Assembly: GCF_020151015.1 (NCBI RefSeq) | Contig: NZ_CP083746.1 | Coordinates: 1,641,001 to 1,705,000, forward strand | Length of the DNA stretch: 64,000 bases | Source of the DNA: Pseudomonas sp. p1(2021b) | Lineage (GTDB): Bacteria > Pseudomonadota > Gammaproteobacteria > Pseudomonadales > Pseudomonadaceae | Reading direction: 5' to 3' | Shown: one piece after another, positions 50,154 through 61,842 of the stretch | Numbering within the stretch: position 1 is the first letter of the stretch | Layout of the letters: each line of letters begins with the position of its first letter | Made by a program: the position numbers and the translations under genes | The notes under the pieces: generated by a model | What the model saw: the letters and a program-made list of their open reading frames with translations, nothing else | Database searches by the model: none | What the model was told of the DNA's origin: nothing

Positions 50154-51437
50154 ATGACTGACACCCGTAACGGCGAGGACAGCGGCAAATTGCTCTATTG
50201 CTCCTTCTGCGGCAAAAGCCAGCACGAAGTGCGCAAATTGATTGCCGGGCCCTCGGTATTTATCTGCGACGAGTGCGTCGACCTGTGCAACGACATCATC
50301 CGTGAGGAGGTGCAGGAAGCCCAGGCCGAAAGCAACGCGCACAAATTGCCATCGCCGAAAGAAATCAGCGGCATCCTGGACCAGTACGTCATTGGCCAGG
50401 AGCGCGCGAAGAAGGTGCTGTCCGTAGCGGTGTACAACCACTACAAGCGCCTGAACCAGCGTGACAAGAAGGGCGACGAAGTCGAACTCGGCAAGAGCAA
50501 CATCCTGCTGATCGGGCCCACCGGCTCGGGCAAGACCCTGCTCGCCGAAACCCTCGCACGCCTGTTGAACGTACCGTTCACCATTGCCGACGCCACCACC
50601 CTGACCGAAGCCGGTTACGTGGGTGAGGATGTCGAGAACATCATCCAGAAACTGCTGCAAAAGTGCGACTACGACGTGGAAAAGGCCCAGATGGGCATCG
50701 TCTACATCGACGAGATCGACAAGATCTCGCGCAAGTCGGACAACCCCTCCATCACCCGTGACGTTTCGGGCGAAGGCGTGCAGCAGGCGCTGTTGAAGCT
50801 GATCGAAGGCACCGTGGCCTCCGTGCCGCCGCAGGGCGGGCGCAAGCATCCGCAACAGGAATTCCTGCAGGTCGATACCCGCAATATCCTGTTCATTTGC
50901 GGTGGTGCATTCTCGGGCCTGGAAAAGGTCATCCAGAACCGCTCCACCAAGGGTGGCATCGGTTTTGGTGCCGAAGTGCGCAGCAAGCAGGAAGGCAAGA
51001 AAGTCGGCGAGTCCCTGCGTGAGGTCGAACCGGACGATCTGGTCAAGTTCGGCCTGATTCCGGAGTTCGTCGGCCGCCTGCCGGTGTTGGCGACCCTCGA
51101 CGAGCTGGACGAAGCGGCGCTGATGCAGATCCTCACCGAACCGAAGAACGCCTTGACCAAGCAGTATGCCAAGCTGTTCGAGATGGAAGACGTGGATCTG
51201 GAGTTCCGCAGCGACGCGCTCAAGGCCGTTGCACGCAAGGCCCTGGAGCGCAAGACCGGCGCCCGTGGCCTGCGCTCGATCCTCGAGGGCGTGCTGCTCG
51301 ACACCATGTACGAGATCCCTTCGCAGAAGGATGTCAGCAAGGTGGTGATCGACGAGAGCGTCATCGATGGCACGTCGCAGCCGCTGCTGATCTACGAAAA
51401 CAGCGAGCCGCAAGCCAAGGCCGCGCCTGACGCCTGA
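50154..51437 (+). CDS. clpX: ATP-dependent Clp protease ATP-binding subunit ClpX
   Basis: A 427-residue AAA+ unfoldase. The zinc-binding N-domain has [18 protein letters not shown] and [11 protein letters not shown]. Walker A is [15 protein letters not shown], Walker [11 protein letters not shown], and the substrate loop is in [14 protein letters not shown]. It unfolds tagged substrates for ClpP. The start at 50154 ([14 protein letters not shown]) follows the family. A 108-base gap separates it from clpP. Confidence 0.98.
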   Translation: MTDTRNGEDSGKLLYCSFCGKSQHEVRKLIAGPSVFICDECVDLCNDIIREEVQEAQAESNAHKLPSPKEISGILDQYVIGQERAKKVLSVAVYNHYKRLNQRDKKGDEVELGKSNILLIGPTGSGKTLLAETLARLLNVPFTIADATTLTEAGYVGEDVENIIQKLLQKCDYDVEKAQMGIVYIDEIDKISRKSDNPSITRDVSGEGVQQALLKLIEGTVASVPPQGGRKHPQQEFLQVDTRNILFICGGAFSGLEKVIQNRSTKGGIGFGAEVRSKQEGKKVGESLREVEPDDLVKFGLIPEFVGRLPVLATLDELDEAALMQILTEPKNALTKQYAKLFEMEDVDLEFRSDALKAVARKALERKTGARGLRSILEGVLLDTMYEIPSQKDVSKVVIDESVIDGTSQPLLIYENSEPQAKAAPDA

Positions 51438-51460
51438 GTCGGGTAAGCCAAGCGCGCAAG

Positions 51461-51485
51461 AAAGGGGCCTACGGGCCCCTTTCTG
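51461..51485 (+). terminator. Rho-independent terminator of clpX
   Basis: AAAGGGGCC-TACG-GGCCCCTTT followed by CTGCTTTT. A 9-base stem. Confidence 0.8.
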
Positions 51486-51502
51486 CTTTTCCGATCTGAA
51501 CG

Positions 51503-51531
51503 CTTGTATTTTTACAGACCTGCCCCCACAT
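51503..51531 (+). promoter_or_regulatory. Candidate sigma-32 heat-shock promoter of lon
   Basis: CTTGTAT (51503-51509), 13 bases, then CCCCCACAT (51523-51531). This is close to the sigma-32 pattern CTTGAAA...CCCCATNT. It stands 62 bases before lon and after the clpX terminator, so lon has its own promoter. Confidence 0.6.
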
Positions 51532-51592
51532 TAGGTCCAAGCATCATTTCCACCGGTTTCCGGCCATTAAGGGCCGCTGTAGAGGCGAAATC

Positions 51593-53989
<2,397 letters not shown>

Positions 53990-54014
53990 TACGTATTTCG
54001 CTGGGGGGCTTTCC

Positions 54015-54044
54015 TTGACAGTTTTTTCGGGGCCTTGCTATAAA
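54015..54044 (+). promoter_or_regulatory. Sigma-70 promoter of hupB
   Basis: TTGACA (54015-54020) and TATAAA (54039-54044), spacing 18 bases, about 100 bases before hupB. Confidence 0.75.
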
Positions 54045-54142
54045 ACGGCACGCCAGTGTCAATAGGCCGCCCAGTGCTCGTTTCATAAGCTTTTCATTAC
54101 ATACTTAGAAACAAACTCAATAGAGATATAAGGGGACTTAGA

Positions 54143-54415
54143 GTGAACAAGTCGGAACTGATTGACGCTATCGCCGCATCCGCTGACATTCCGAAAGCTG
54201 TAGCTGGCCGTGCGCTGGACGCAGTCATCGAATCCGTCACCGGCGCCCTGAAGCAAGGTGATGATGTTGTACTGGTTGGCTTCGGTACCTTCTCGGTCAA
54301 GGAGCGCGCTGAGCGCACCGGCCGCAACCCACAAACCGGCAAGGCGATCAAGATCGCTGCCGCCAAGGTTCCAGGTTTCAAGGCTGGCAAGGGCCTGAAA
54401 GACGCCGTCAACTAA
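54143..54415 (+). CDS. hupB: DNA-binding protein HU-beta
   Basis: A 90-residue nucleoid protein with the HU signature [20 protein letters not shown] and the tail [14 protein letters not shown]. It starts with GTG, with AAGGGG before it. It binds and bends DNA non-specifically. The order lon-hupB-ppiD is standard in Gammaproteobacteria. Confidence 0.97.
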   Translation: MNKSELIDAIAASADIPKAVAGRALDAVIESVTGALKQGDDVVLVGFGTFSVKERAERTGRNPQTGKAIKIAAAKVPGFKAGKGLKDAVN

Positions 54416-54502
54416 GTCGTCTCTTTCAGCCGGGCTTGGCCATGCCAGGCCCGACCGCGTGACGGCGGGGCCGCAAACGTTCCCGCTGGCACGCTCGCTT
54501 TG

Positions 54503-54534
54503 AAAAGGCGCATCCCACAGGATGCGCCTTTCTT
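54503..54534 (+). terminator. Terminator of hupB
   Basis: AAAAGGCGCATCC-CACA-GGATGCGCCTTT followed by CTT, a 12-base stem. Confidence 0.85.
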
Positions 54535-54599
54535 CTATCAGGACTCTACCCACGCTCCACGGTTGTCGACGCAGTGGTACAACCGTTTCTGGGGGACGC

Positions 54600-56471
54600 A
54601 TGCTGCAGAATATCAGGGACAATTCACAAGGTTGGATTGCCAAGACCATCATCGGCCTTATCGTTGTGCTGATGGCGCTGACCGGCTTCGAGGCCATTTT
54701 CCAGGCCACCAGCCATAGCCAGGATGCTGCCAAGGTGAACGACGAGACCATCAGCCAGAACGAGCTGAGCCAGGCCGTCGACTTGCAGCGCCGTCAGCTG
54801 ATGCAACAGCTGGGCAAGGATGTCGACCCAGCGCTGCTGGACGATAAAGTGCTGCGCGAAGCCGCGCTCAAGGGGTTGATCGAGCGCAAGCTGCTGTTGC
54901 AGGGCGCCAAGGATGCCAAATTCTCCTTCTCCGAGGCCGCATTGGATCAAATGATCCTGCAGATGCCGGAGTTCCAGGTTGACGGCAAGTTCAACGCCGA
55001 ACGCTTCGACTCGGTCATTCGCCAGCTGGGCTATGGCCGGATGCAGTTCCGCGAAATGCTGACCGAGGAAATGCTCATCAGCCAGCTGCGCGCGGGCCTG
55101 GTCGGTAGCAGCTTCGTCACCGACAAGCAGGTCGAGTCCTTCGCCCGCCTGGAGAAGCAGACCCGCGACTTCGCCTCGCTGACCTTCAAGGCCGACCCGG
55201 CCGCGGTCAAGGTGAGCGACGAGGAGGTCAAGGCGCACTACGACCAGCACGCCAAGGAGTTCATGACGCCGGACCAGGTGGTCATCGACTATATCGAGCT
55301 GAAGAAGTCGGCGTTCTTCGACCAGGTCGAGGTCAACGAAGACGAACTCAAGGACCTCTACGAGAAGGAAGTCGCCAACCTGGCCGAGCAGCGCCATGCC
55401 GCGCACATCCTGATCGAGGTCAACGATAAGGTCTCCGACGACCAGGCCAAGGCCCGCATCGAAGAGATCCAGCAGCGCCTGGCCAAGGGGGAAGACTTCG
55501 CCGCCCTGGCCAAGGAGTTCTCCCAGGACCCGGGGTCGGCCAACAACGGCGGTGACCTTGGTTTCGCAGGCCCCGGTGTCTATGACCCGGCCTTCGAGGA
55601 GGCTCTGTACAAGCTGAACCAGGACCAGGTATCGGCACCGGTGCGCACCGAGTTCGGCTACCACCTGATCAAGCTGCTGGGCGTCCAGGCGCCGGAAGTG
55701 CCGACTTTCGCCAGCCTGAAGGACAAGCTGACCCGCGAGCTGAAGACCCAGCAGGTCGAACAGCGTTTCGTGGAAGTGACCAAGCAGCTCGAGGATGCCG
55801 CCTTCGAAGCCTCCGACCTGGCCCAGCCGGCCCAGGACCTGGGCCTGAAGGTACAGACCTCGGCAGCGTTCGGGCGCGAGGGCGGCGAAGGCATCACCGC
55901 CAACCGTTCGGTGGTCCAGGCCGCGTTCAGCGAAGAAGTGCTGGAAGAGGGCGCCAACAGCAACGCCATCGAGCTGGATCCGGAAACCGTGGTCGTGCTG
56001 CGGGTCAAGGAGCACCGCAAGCCATCGCAGTTGCCGCTGGAGGCCGTGGCCAGCAACATCCACGACCACCTGGCCAAGGAGAAGGCGATCGCCGAGCTCA
56101 AGGCCAAGGCCGACAAGCTGATCGCTGGCCTGCGTGATGGCTCGGTCGCCGCTGATGCGGCCCACGAGGGCCAGGCGTGGAAAGTCCAGGAAGCGGTCAC
56201 TCGCGGCCAGGACGGTATCGACCCGGCCGAGCTGCAGGCGGTGTTCCGCCTGGGCAAGCCTGAGTCCAAGGACAAGCCGGTGTACGGCAGCGTGGTCCTG
56301 GGCGATGGCAGTCTGGTGGTGCTGCAGCTCAAGGGGGTCAACGAAGGCGCTGCGGCCACTGACGAGGAGAAGGCGTACATCCGTCGCTACCTCGCCTCCC
56401 GTGCCGGCGAGCAGGACTTCGCCGCCTACCGCAAGCAGCTGGAAGCCAACGCGGACGTCACTCGCTACTGA
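54600..56471 (+). CDS. ppiD: Periplasmic folding chaperone PpiD
   Basis: A 623-residue membrane-anchored chaperone of the SurA-N/PpiD type. A single N-terminal helix (IIGLIVVLMALTGFEAIF, about residues 17-35) is followed by a helical chaperone region and one parvulin PPIase domain at about 260-360 (HAAHILIEVND..., SQDPGSANNGGDLGFAG). It acts at the Sec translocon exit in the periplasm. The ATG at 54600 starts MLQNIRDNSQGWIAK, as in the family. It has a terminator 20 bases downstream. Confidence 0.95.
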   Translation: MLQNIRDNSQGWIAKTIIGLIVVLMALTGFEAIFQATSHSQDAAKVNDETISQNELSQAVDLQRRQLMQQLGKDVDPALLDDKVLREAALKGLIERKLLLQGAKDAKFSFSEAALDQMILQMPEFQVDGKFNAERFDSVIRQLGYGRMQFREMLTEEMLISQLRAGLVGSSFVTDKQVESFARLEKQTRDFASLTFKADPAAVKVSDEEVKAHYDQHAKEFMTPDQVVIDYIELKKSAFFDQVEVNEDELKDLYEKEVANLAEQRHAAHILIEVNDKVSDDQAKARIEEIQQRLAKGEDFAALAKEFSQDPGSANNGGDLGFAGPGVYDPAFEEALYKLNQDQVSAPVRTEFGYHLIKLLGVQAPEVPTFASLKDKLTRELKTQQVEQRFVEVTKQLEDAAFEASDLAQPAQDLGLKVQTSAAFGREGGEGITANRSVVQAAFSEEVLEEGANSNAIELDPETVVVLRVKEHRKPSQLPLEAVASNIHDHLAKEKAIAELKAKADKLIAGLRDGSVAADAAHEGQAWKVQEAVTRGQDGIDPAELQAVFRLGKPESKDKPVYGSVVLGDGSLVVLQLKGVNEGAAATDEEKAYIRRYLASRAGEQDFAAYRKQLEANADVTRY

Positions 56472-56488
56472 GTGCCCACCCCTCGCAA

Positions 56489-56523
56489 CGAAACAGGCCG
56501 CCCGTGCGGCCTGTTTCGTTTTT
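56489..56523. terminator. Bidirectional terminator after ppiD
   Basis: CGAAACAGGCCGC-CCGT-GCGGCCTGTTTCG followed by TTTTT. A 13-base stem between ppiD and the convergent patatin gene. Confidence 0.9.
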
Positions 56524-56590
56524 GAGCTTCGCTCGAACCGGTAGGCGCGGGCGATTCGTGCATTGCAGCCTAGGCAGCACACCCAGGCGC

Positions 56591-57631
56591 CTAGCGCCGC
56601 TCGCCTTCATAGTTATCCAGCGTATCCCGCGCAATCTCCCGGCCCAGCGCAATCAGCTCCGGCGCCTTGTAGAACTCGAAGAACCGGCATACCCGCTTGG
56701 GCACGTTGATCAGCACATCCGGCGGATAGCCTGCGATCTTGTATTGGGCCAGGGACGTCTGCATCACCTCGAAGCTCTGGTTGATCAGGTCGAGCAACGA
56801 GGCAGGTCCGACGTTGTCGATGATGAACGAGCCCGTGGCCGACTTGGGCGCGCCCTCGCGCTCCGGCGCAGCGGCAGGTTGCTGGCTTTCCGGGTCGGCC
56901 GATTCACCCAGCCAGGGGTCATGGGATGCCAGGCCTTCGGAGGCGATCTCCTGCTCGATGCGTATCAATTGTTCGGCCGGCTTGCGGCGGAAGGGCATGC
57001 GCGAACCCAGCGAACTGATCAGGGCATCGAAGCGCATCTTGAACGCTGCCGGGCGCTCGATGACCGGCAACTGGTACTGCTTCTGGTTGGTGGCGTTGAG
57101 GTTCACTGCGATGATCAGGTCGCAGTGGCTGGAGACCACCGGGACGATCGGCAATGGGTTGAGAATGCCGCCATCGACCAGCATCCGGTTGCCCTGCATC
57201 ACCGGCGTGAACAGGCTGGGAATCGCTGCCGAGGCGCGCATGGCCTGGTGCAGGCAGCCTTCCTGGAACCAGATCTCCTGCTGGTTGGTAAGGTCCGCCG
57301 CCACGGCCGTGTAGGGAATGGATAATTGCTCGATGTTCACCTCGCCGACGATTTTGCGGATCTGACCGAACACCTTGTCGCCGCGGATCGCGCCGAGACG
57401 AAAGCTCACATCCACCAGGCGCAGCACGTCCAGGTAGTCCAGGCTTTCGATCCAGCCGCGGTATTCGTCAAGCTTGCCGGCTGCGTAGATGCCACCGATC
57501 ACCGCGCCCATCGAACAACCGGCGATGCAGGCGATGTCGTAGCCTCGTCGTTCGATCTCCTCGATCACGCCGATGTGCGCGTACCCCCGGGCACCGCCCG
57601 ATCCTAGTACCAATGCCACGCGTTTGCTCAT
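56591..57631 (-). CDS. Patatin-like phospholipase family protein (RssA-type)
   Basis: A 346-residue hydrolase with the patatin core. The oxyanion-hole GSGGARGYAHIGVIEE, the nucleophile elbow GCSMGAVIGG (serine in GxSxG) and the catalytic aspartate in LVDGGILNPLPI are present. The E. coli homologue RssA is encoded next to an rssB gene there; here the homologue is far from the Pseudomonas rssB of this window. A long C-terminal extension (about 240-346) is rich in charged and proline residues. The start at 57631 (MSKRVALVLGSGG) is chosen over 57655. The substrate is unknown. Confidence 0.87.
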   Translation of the reverse strand: MSKRVALVLGSGGARGYAHIGVIEEIERRGYDIACIAGCSMGAVIGGIYAAGKLDEYRGWIESLDYLDVLRLVDVSFRLGAIRGDKVFGQIRKIVGEVNIEQLSIPYTAVAADLTNQQEIWFQEGCLHQAMRASAAIPSLFTPVMQGNRMLVDGGILNPLPIVPVVSSHCDLIIAVNLNATNQKQYQLPVIERPAAFKMRFDALISSLGSRMPFRRKPAEQLIRIEQEIASEGLASHDPWLGESADPESQQPAAAPEREGAPKSATGSFIIDNVGPASLLDLINQSFEVMQTSLAQYKIAGYPPDVLINVPKRVCRFFEFYKAPELIALGREIARDTLDNYEGERR

Positions 57632-57792
57632 GATCGTCCCCTCACTGCTGTGCAACCATGGTCCAACAATGCACCCATTGCTGCATATGCTTCAATGTAG
57701 ACCGCGCTGGGCTACGCTGAGCAGGGCACTTTTCGCTTGCCTGAGCGTCGAACGGCCACTCCATTCGTTTGTTCAATTTCGAGGTATTACCG

Positions 57793-58071
57793 ATGAAAGC
57801 ATGGATCTGCCTTCCCCTCCTGGCCCTGGCCCTGGCTGGCTGCGCAGGCAAGACGGCTTATCGTGACAGCTGTGCGAACCAGCTCGATGCCGCCTGGAAG
57901 GAACTGGACCTTGCCAAGGCCGAAGGCTTCGCCGGCACCGTCAGCTATTCCAAGGCCCTGTCGCTGCTGACCGGCGCCAAGACCCAGCAACAGTTCGAAG
58001 CCTTCGAAGGCTGCTCGCGCAAGGCCGAGAAGGCACGCTTCTACATTCGTGAGTCCCGCGCGGGGCGTTGA
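57793..58071 (+). CDS. Small cysteine-containing lipoprotein of unknown function
   Basis: A 92-residue protein with a lipoprotein signal (KAWICLPLLALALAGCAGK; lipobox LAGC at about residues 14-17). The mature part is helical with repeating alanine/lysine and two cysteines (DSCANQ, EGCSRK) that could pair. AGGTATT precedes the ATG at 57793. The next gene, CHAD, is 14 bases away. I do not recognise a family. Confidence 0.75.
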   Translation: MKAWICLPLLALALAGCAGKTAYRDSCANQLDAAWKELDLAKAEGFAGTVSYSKALSLLTGAKTQQQFEAFEGCSRKAEKARFYIRESRAGR

Positions 58072-58085
58072 TTCTGGAGTGACGT

Positions 58086-58853
58086 ATGGCTGCCATGCTC
58101 GACCATGTGGTTGCCCAGGTGCTGGCCGTCCAGGTGCGCCTGCTGGCGTGCCGTGAGCGGTTGGCTGCGGATGTCGACAGCGAAGCGCTGCATGACCTGC
58201 GTATCAGCCTGAGGCGCCTGCGCAGCCTGCTGCGGCCCTTGCGCGGCCTGCCGGGCGTGGAGCAGCTCGAGGATGCGGCGAAGGCCTTGGGCACCTTGAC
58301 GACCCCCCTGCGTGATCGTGAGGTGCTGGCGGCGCACCTGATCGGGCGGGGCCATGAACAGGCCGGGCGCCAACGCCTGCAGGGCAGGGCTGAGACCTTC
58401 GCCAGCGTGGCCGCCAGCCGCCAGCTCACCCGGGTGCTGGCCATCGTCGATAACTTCCCGTTGTTCCTGCGGGTCAGTGACCGCGAAGGCCTGGTGGACG
58501 AACTGGGCAAACGTATCGACAAGCGCCTGCGCAAGCAGTGGCGCAAGCTGGAAAAGGCCCTGGCCGACCCGGCCCACGACCGTCATCGCTTGCGCCTGCT
58601 GATCAAGCGGGCGCGTTACGGCGACGACGCTTACCCACAGCTAAGGCATGCCGGCAAGAAGCTGCAACGGCTGCTCAAGCAGGCCCAGGGCGACCTGGGC
58701 GACTGGCACGACCGCGTCCAGTGGTTGTTGCTGGCGCGCGAGCACGCCGACCTTGCGCCCTTCAAGGCGACCTGGACGCGCGAACTGCACGAGGCCGAGG
58801 GCAAGGCCGATATCACGCTGCAGGCCCTGCAGGTGGCCCTGGCGCGTCGTTAG
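58086..58853 (+). CDS. CHAD domain protein
   Basis: A 255-residue all-helical protein with the CHAD signature: conserved histidines and basic residues in LHDLRISLRRLRSLLRPLRG, HRLRLLIKRARYG and LGDWHDRVQWLLLA. CHAD domains bind inorganic polyphosphate. It lacks the CYTH triphosphatase domain often fused to CHAD. The start at 58086 follows the lipoprotein gene by 14 bases, suggesting a two-gene operon. The role is likely linked to polyphosphate binding but is not shown by sequence. Confidence 0.88.
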   Translation: MAAMLDHVVAQVLAVQVRLLACRERLAADVDSEALHDLRISLRRLRSLLRPLRGLPGVEQLEDAAKALGTLTTPLRDREVLAAHLIGRGHEQAGRQRLQGRAETFASVAASRQLTRVLAIVDNFPLFLRVSDREGLVDELGKRIDKRLRKQWRKLEKALADPAHDRHRLRLLIKRARYGDDAYPQLRHAGKKLQRLLKQAQGDLGDWHDRVQWLLLAREHADLAPFKATWTRELHEAEGKADITLQALQVALARR

Positions 58854-58859
58854 CGCGCG

Positions 58860-59228
58860 TCATCGGTGATGCTTACGGCGTTCGCGCCAGGCACGCCACC
58901 AGGCACCACTGATAACGAAGCGCGGAAAGGTGATGAATTGCTCGGTCAGAAGACGCTGCAGGGCATCCTTGCGGTTGGCGAACGGCTCCGGTTGTTCGGC
59001 TTCCAGGCGATGCCCCTGGCGCTGCAGACCTAGGCCCGCGGCCAGGGCGATCACGCCGACGGCGACCTGGCTCAGGTCCAGGCCGAACAGGCCCGAGAGC
59101 ACCAGCAGCGCCCCGAGGATGAACAACGGCACGGCGATCAGGTGCAGCACCAGGTTGGTCGGGTGCCGGTGGTTGTGGTGGTAGCCACGCCATTGCCAGG
59201 CGGGCAGGTTGGGCAGGCGTTTGCTCAT
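58860..59228 (-). CDS. Mpo1-like (DUF962) membrane protein
   Basis: A 122-residue protein of the Mpo1/DUF962 type. The motif WRGYHHNHRHPTNLVLHLIA and QGHRLEAEQPEPFANRKDAL carry the histidines that hold iron in the yeast 2-hydroxy-fatty-acid dioxygenase Mpo1. Two hydrophobic segments separate them. I start at 59228 (MSKRLPNLPAWQW), with GAGGAA upstream; 59255 is an alternative. It is convergent to CHAD, seven bases apart. The bacterial substrate is unknown. Confidence 0.8.
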   Translation of the reverse strand: MSKRLPNLPAWQWRGYHHNHRHPTNLVLHLIAVPLFILGALLVLSGLFGLDLSQVAVGVIALAAGLGLQRQGHRLEAEQPEPFANRKDALQRLLTEQFITFPRFVISGAWWRAWRERRKHHR

Positions 59229-59304
59229 GGGCATTTCCTCGTCAGTCATGCCCAAAGCTTAGTGCGCCCCCTTGGCGGGGGCCAATCGAAGCGGGTTATC
59301 GACC

Positions 59305-60783
59305 CTATAGCTTGAGCTGGCCGATGGCCTTGTTCAGCTGTGCGGCCAGGCTCGCCAGTTCGCTGCTGGTGGTGGCCGAGTCGACCGTCTGTTGAACGGT
59401 CTGTTCGGTGACATCGCGGATGCTGACCACCGCCCGGTTCATTTCCTCGGCGACCTGGCTCTGCTGTTGCGCGGCCACCGCGATCTGGGTGTTGCTCTCG
59501 CGCATCTGCGCCACGGCACTGGTGATCTCTGCCAGTGCTTCGCCGGCCTCCTGGGCCTGCTTGACGCAGTCATCGGCCTTGTACGAACTCTCCTGCATGA
59601 AGTCCACCGCATCCCGGGTGCCGGCCTGCAAGGCCGCGACCATGCCGGTGATTTCATCCGTGGAGCTTTGCACACGCCTGGCCAGGTTGCGCACCTCGTC
59701 TGCCACCACGGCGAAGCCACGGCCCAGGTCGCCGGCCCGGGCGGCCTCGATGGCTGCGTTCAAGGCCAGCAGGTTGGTCTGCTCGGCGATGCTGTGGATC
59801 ACCCCGACCACGCCGTTGATGCGCTGGCTGTCCTCGGCCAGTTGGCGGATCATCTCGGCGGTCTGCTGGACTCCGCCGGACAATCCGGCGATCGAGCCCT
59901 GTACCCGGCTGACCACGGCCTGGCCGCTGCCGGCCAGGGTGTCGGCGCTCTGGGAGAGGTCGCGGGTGGCGCCGGCGTGCTGGGCGATATGGTGCACAGT
60001 GGCAGACATTTCATTGATGGCCGTGGCTGCCTGGTCGGTTTCGCTCTGCTGGCCGATCATGCCGTGGCGCACCTCATCCATGCTCGCGGCCAGGCGCGCG
60101 GCGCCGGCGTCCAGCTGCGCCGCCGTGTGCGCCACGGTGCTGACGATGCGGTGGTAGGTGGTTTGCATGGCATTGAAGGCGCCTGCCATCTGGCCGACTT
60201 CATCGCCGCAGGACAGCGGCACGCGAGCGGCCAGGTCGCCGGTCTTCTCCACGTGGAGCATCACGTCCTTGAGGGTGTTCAGCTGGCTGAGCAAGAAGCG
60301 GATGAGCAACTGCGAGGCACAGAGCATCGCCAGCATCAGGATCAGCACGCATAGGGCATAGCGACTGAAGCGCTCGAAGAATACCTGGCGCAGGCTCGGC
60401 GCCTGGGCCAATACGGCGACTTGCTGGTCGCCATGGCGCACGACCTGGGCGCCCAGCAGCGGGGTGTCGCCCAGGAGCCAGGCATGGGGCAGCGGGACCC
60501 AGCCCTGGGCGTTGGCCAGGGCCTCGCGTGGTTGTTCGGCGATGACCGGGACCTGGCCGATCTGCCAGGTCACCAGGTTGGGCTGCACGGGTAGGGCCTG
60601 CCCCGCAGGCCAGGCGTCGATCAGCTTGGCCTGGGCGGCGGCCGTGTCGCGGGCGCCCTCGGCGCGCGCCTGCTGTTCCAGGTGCACCGCGTAGAGCACC
60701 AGCAGCAAGGTAGTGATGAAGGCCACCGCATTGACGGCCCAAAACTTGTATCTAAGGGAAATATTGCTAAGCCAGGCACCCAT
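59305..60783 (-). CDS. Methyl-accepting chemotaxis protein
   Basis: A 492-residue chemoreceptor. A first membrane helix (about residues 12-32), a periplasmic sensor of about 100 residues of no class I can name, a second helix (about 137-160), a HAMP domain, and the signalling tip [20 protein letters not shown], with [17 protein letters not shown]. The sensor domain is small, a 4-helix type or similar. It stands alone, and its ligand is unknown. The protein is complete, unlike the other receptor in the window. Confidence 0.92.
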   Translation of the reverse strand: MGAWLSNISLRYKFWAVNAVAFITTLLLVLYAVHLEQQARAEGARDTAAAQAKLIDAWPAGQALPVQPNLVTWQIGQVPVIAEQPREALANAQGWVPLPHAWLLGDTPLLGAQVVRHGDQQVAVLAQAPSLRQVFFERFSRYALCVLILMLAMLCASQLLIRFLLSQLNTLKDVMLHVEKTGDLAARVPLSCGDEVGQMAGAFNAMQTTYHRIVSTVAHTAAQLDAGAARLAASMDEVRHGMIGQQSETDQAATAINEMSATVHHIAQHAGATRDLSQSADTLAGSGQAVVSRVQGSIAGLSGGVQQTAEMIRQLAEDSQRINGVVGVIHSIAEQTNLLALNAAIEAARAGDLGRGFAVVADEVRNLARRVQSSTDEITGMVAALQAGTRDAVDFMQESSYKADDCVKQAQEAGEALAEITSAVAQMRESNTQIAVAAQQQSQVAEEMNRAVVSIRDVTEQTVQQTVDSATTSSELASLAAQLNKAIGQLKL

Positions 60784-60888
60784 GGACAGGTCTTCTCTGA
60801 GTTGAGCGGAAACAACATTGGCAAGGTGCCATCATTGTGCCGGCTCACCCCAGGGCATGCCTTGATATGCGTCAACAAAGGCCGGGCT

Positions 60889-61686
60889 TTACACCAGCCG
60901 GAAGAACGCCTGCGCCGTGGCGGTGGTATGGGCTGCCGTCTCTTCCGAACCTTCGCCCCGATGCAGCGCCACCTCGCGCAACACCTCGGGCAGGAAGGCC
61001 GGCTCGTTGCGCCCACTCTTGGGCTTGGGCCGCAGGCTGCGCGGCAGCAGGTAGGGCGCGTCGCTTTCAAGCATCAGGCGGCCTTTGGGGATGTTACCGA
61101 CCAGCGGGTGCAGGTGGGTGCCGCGGCGCTCATCGCAGATCCAGCCGGTGATGCCGATGTGCAGGTCCAGGTCCAGGTAGGCGAACAAGGCCTCGCGCTC
61201 GCCGGTGAAGCAGTGCACCACGGCGGCGGGCAGGTGGTCGCGGTAGTCCTGGAGGATCGCCAACAGCCGCTCGCTGGCATCGCGCTCGTGAAGGAACACC
61301 GGCAATTGCAGGTCGGCGGCCAGGGCCAGTTGTGCATGCAGGGCTTTTTCCTGGAGCGGGCGAGGGGAGAAGTCGCGGTTGAAATCCAGGCCGCATTCGC
61401 CAACGGCGCGCACGCGCGGCTGCGCCAGGAGCTGGCGCAATCGATCCTCGCTGGCGCTGTCCCAGGTGCTGGCATCGTGGGGGTGGACGCCTGCGGTGGT
61501 GAACAGGTGGTGGCCTTCCGGGTCCAGCTGCAAGGCCAGTTCCATGGCCTGTTCGCTGACACCCAGGCTGGTGCCGGTGACGATCATCTGCACCACGCCC
61601 GCTTGCACGGCGCGTTCGACGACGGCGGCCTGTTGGTCATGGAAGCTGCTGTTGGTCAGGTTGACGCCGATATCGATCAGTTGCAT
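60889..61686 (-). CDS. tatD: TatD family metal-dependent hydrolase/DNase
   Basis: A 265-residue TIM-barrel hydrolase with the TatD marks [51 protein letters not shown] and [12 protein letters not shown]. TatD acts as a 3'-5' exonuclease in DNA repair and quality control. The start at 61686 is preferred because the protein then begins [10 protein letters not shown]; the region upstream to 61785 reads as non-coding. Confidence 0.93.
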   Translation of the reverse strand: MQLIDIGVNLTNSSFHDQQAAVVERAVQAGVVQMIVTGTSLGVSEQAMELALQLDPEGHHLFTTAGVHPHDASTWDSASEDRLRQLLAQPRVRAVGECGLDFNRDFSPRPLQEKALHAQLALAADLQLPVFLHERDASERLLAILQDYRDHLPAAVVHCFTGEREALFAYLDLDLHIGITGWICDERRGTHLHPLVGNIPKGRLMLESDAPYLLPRSLRPKPKSGRNEPAFLPEVLREVALHRGEGSEETAAHTTATAQAFFRLV

Positions 61687-61842
61687 GGTGCTACCTCGTG
61701 CCGCGGGTCGGCCAGCATAGCAAAAATCGGGAATTTCCAATAAATCCCAGAACTTCAAGCGGTTGTCGTGGTCTTTTGGCGTCATTTGTCATGGGTTGGA
61801 TGCGCCATGGCGCCGGCCCACCGCCCATGGACAGGTTCTCGC

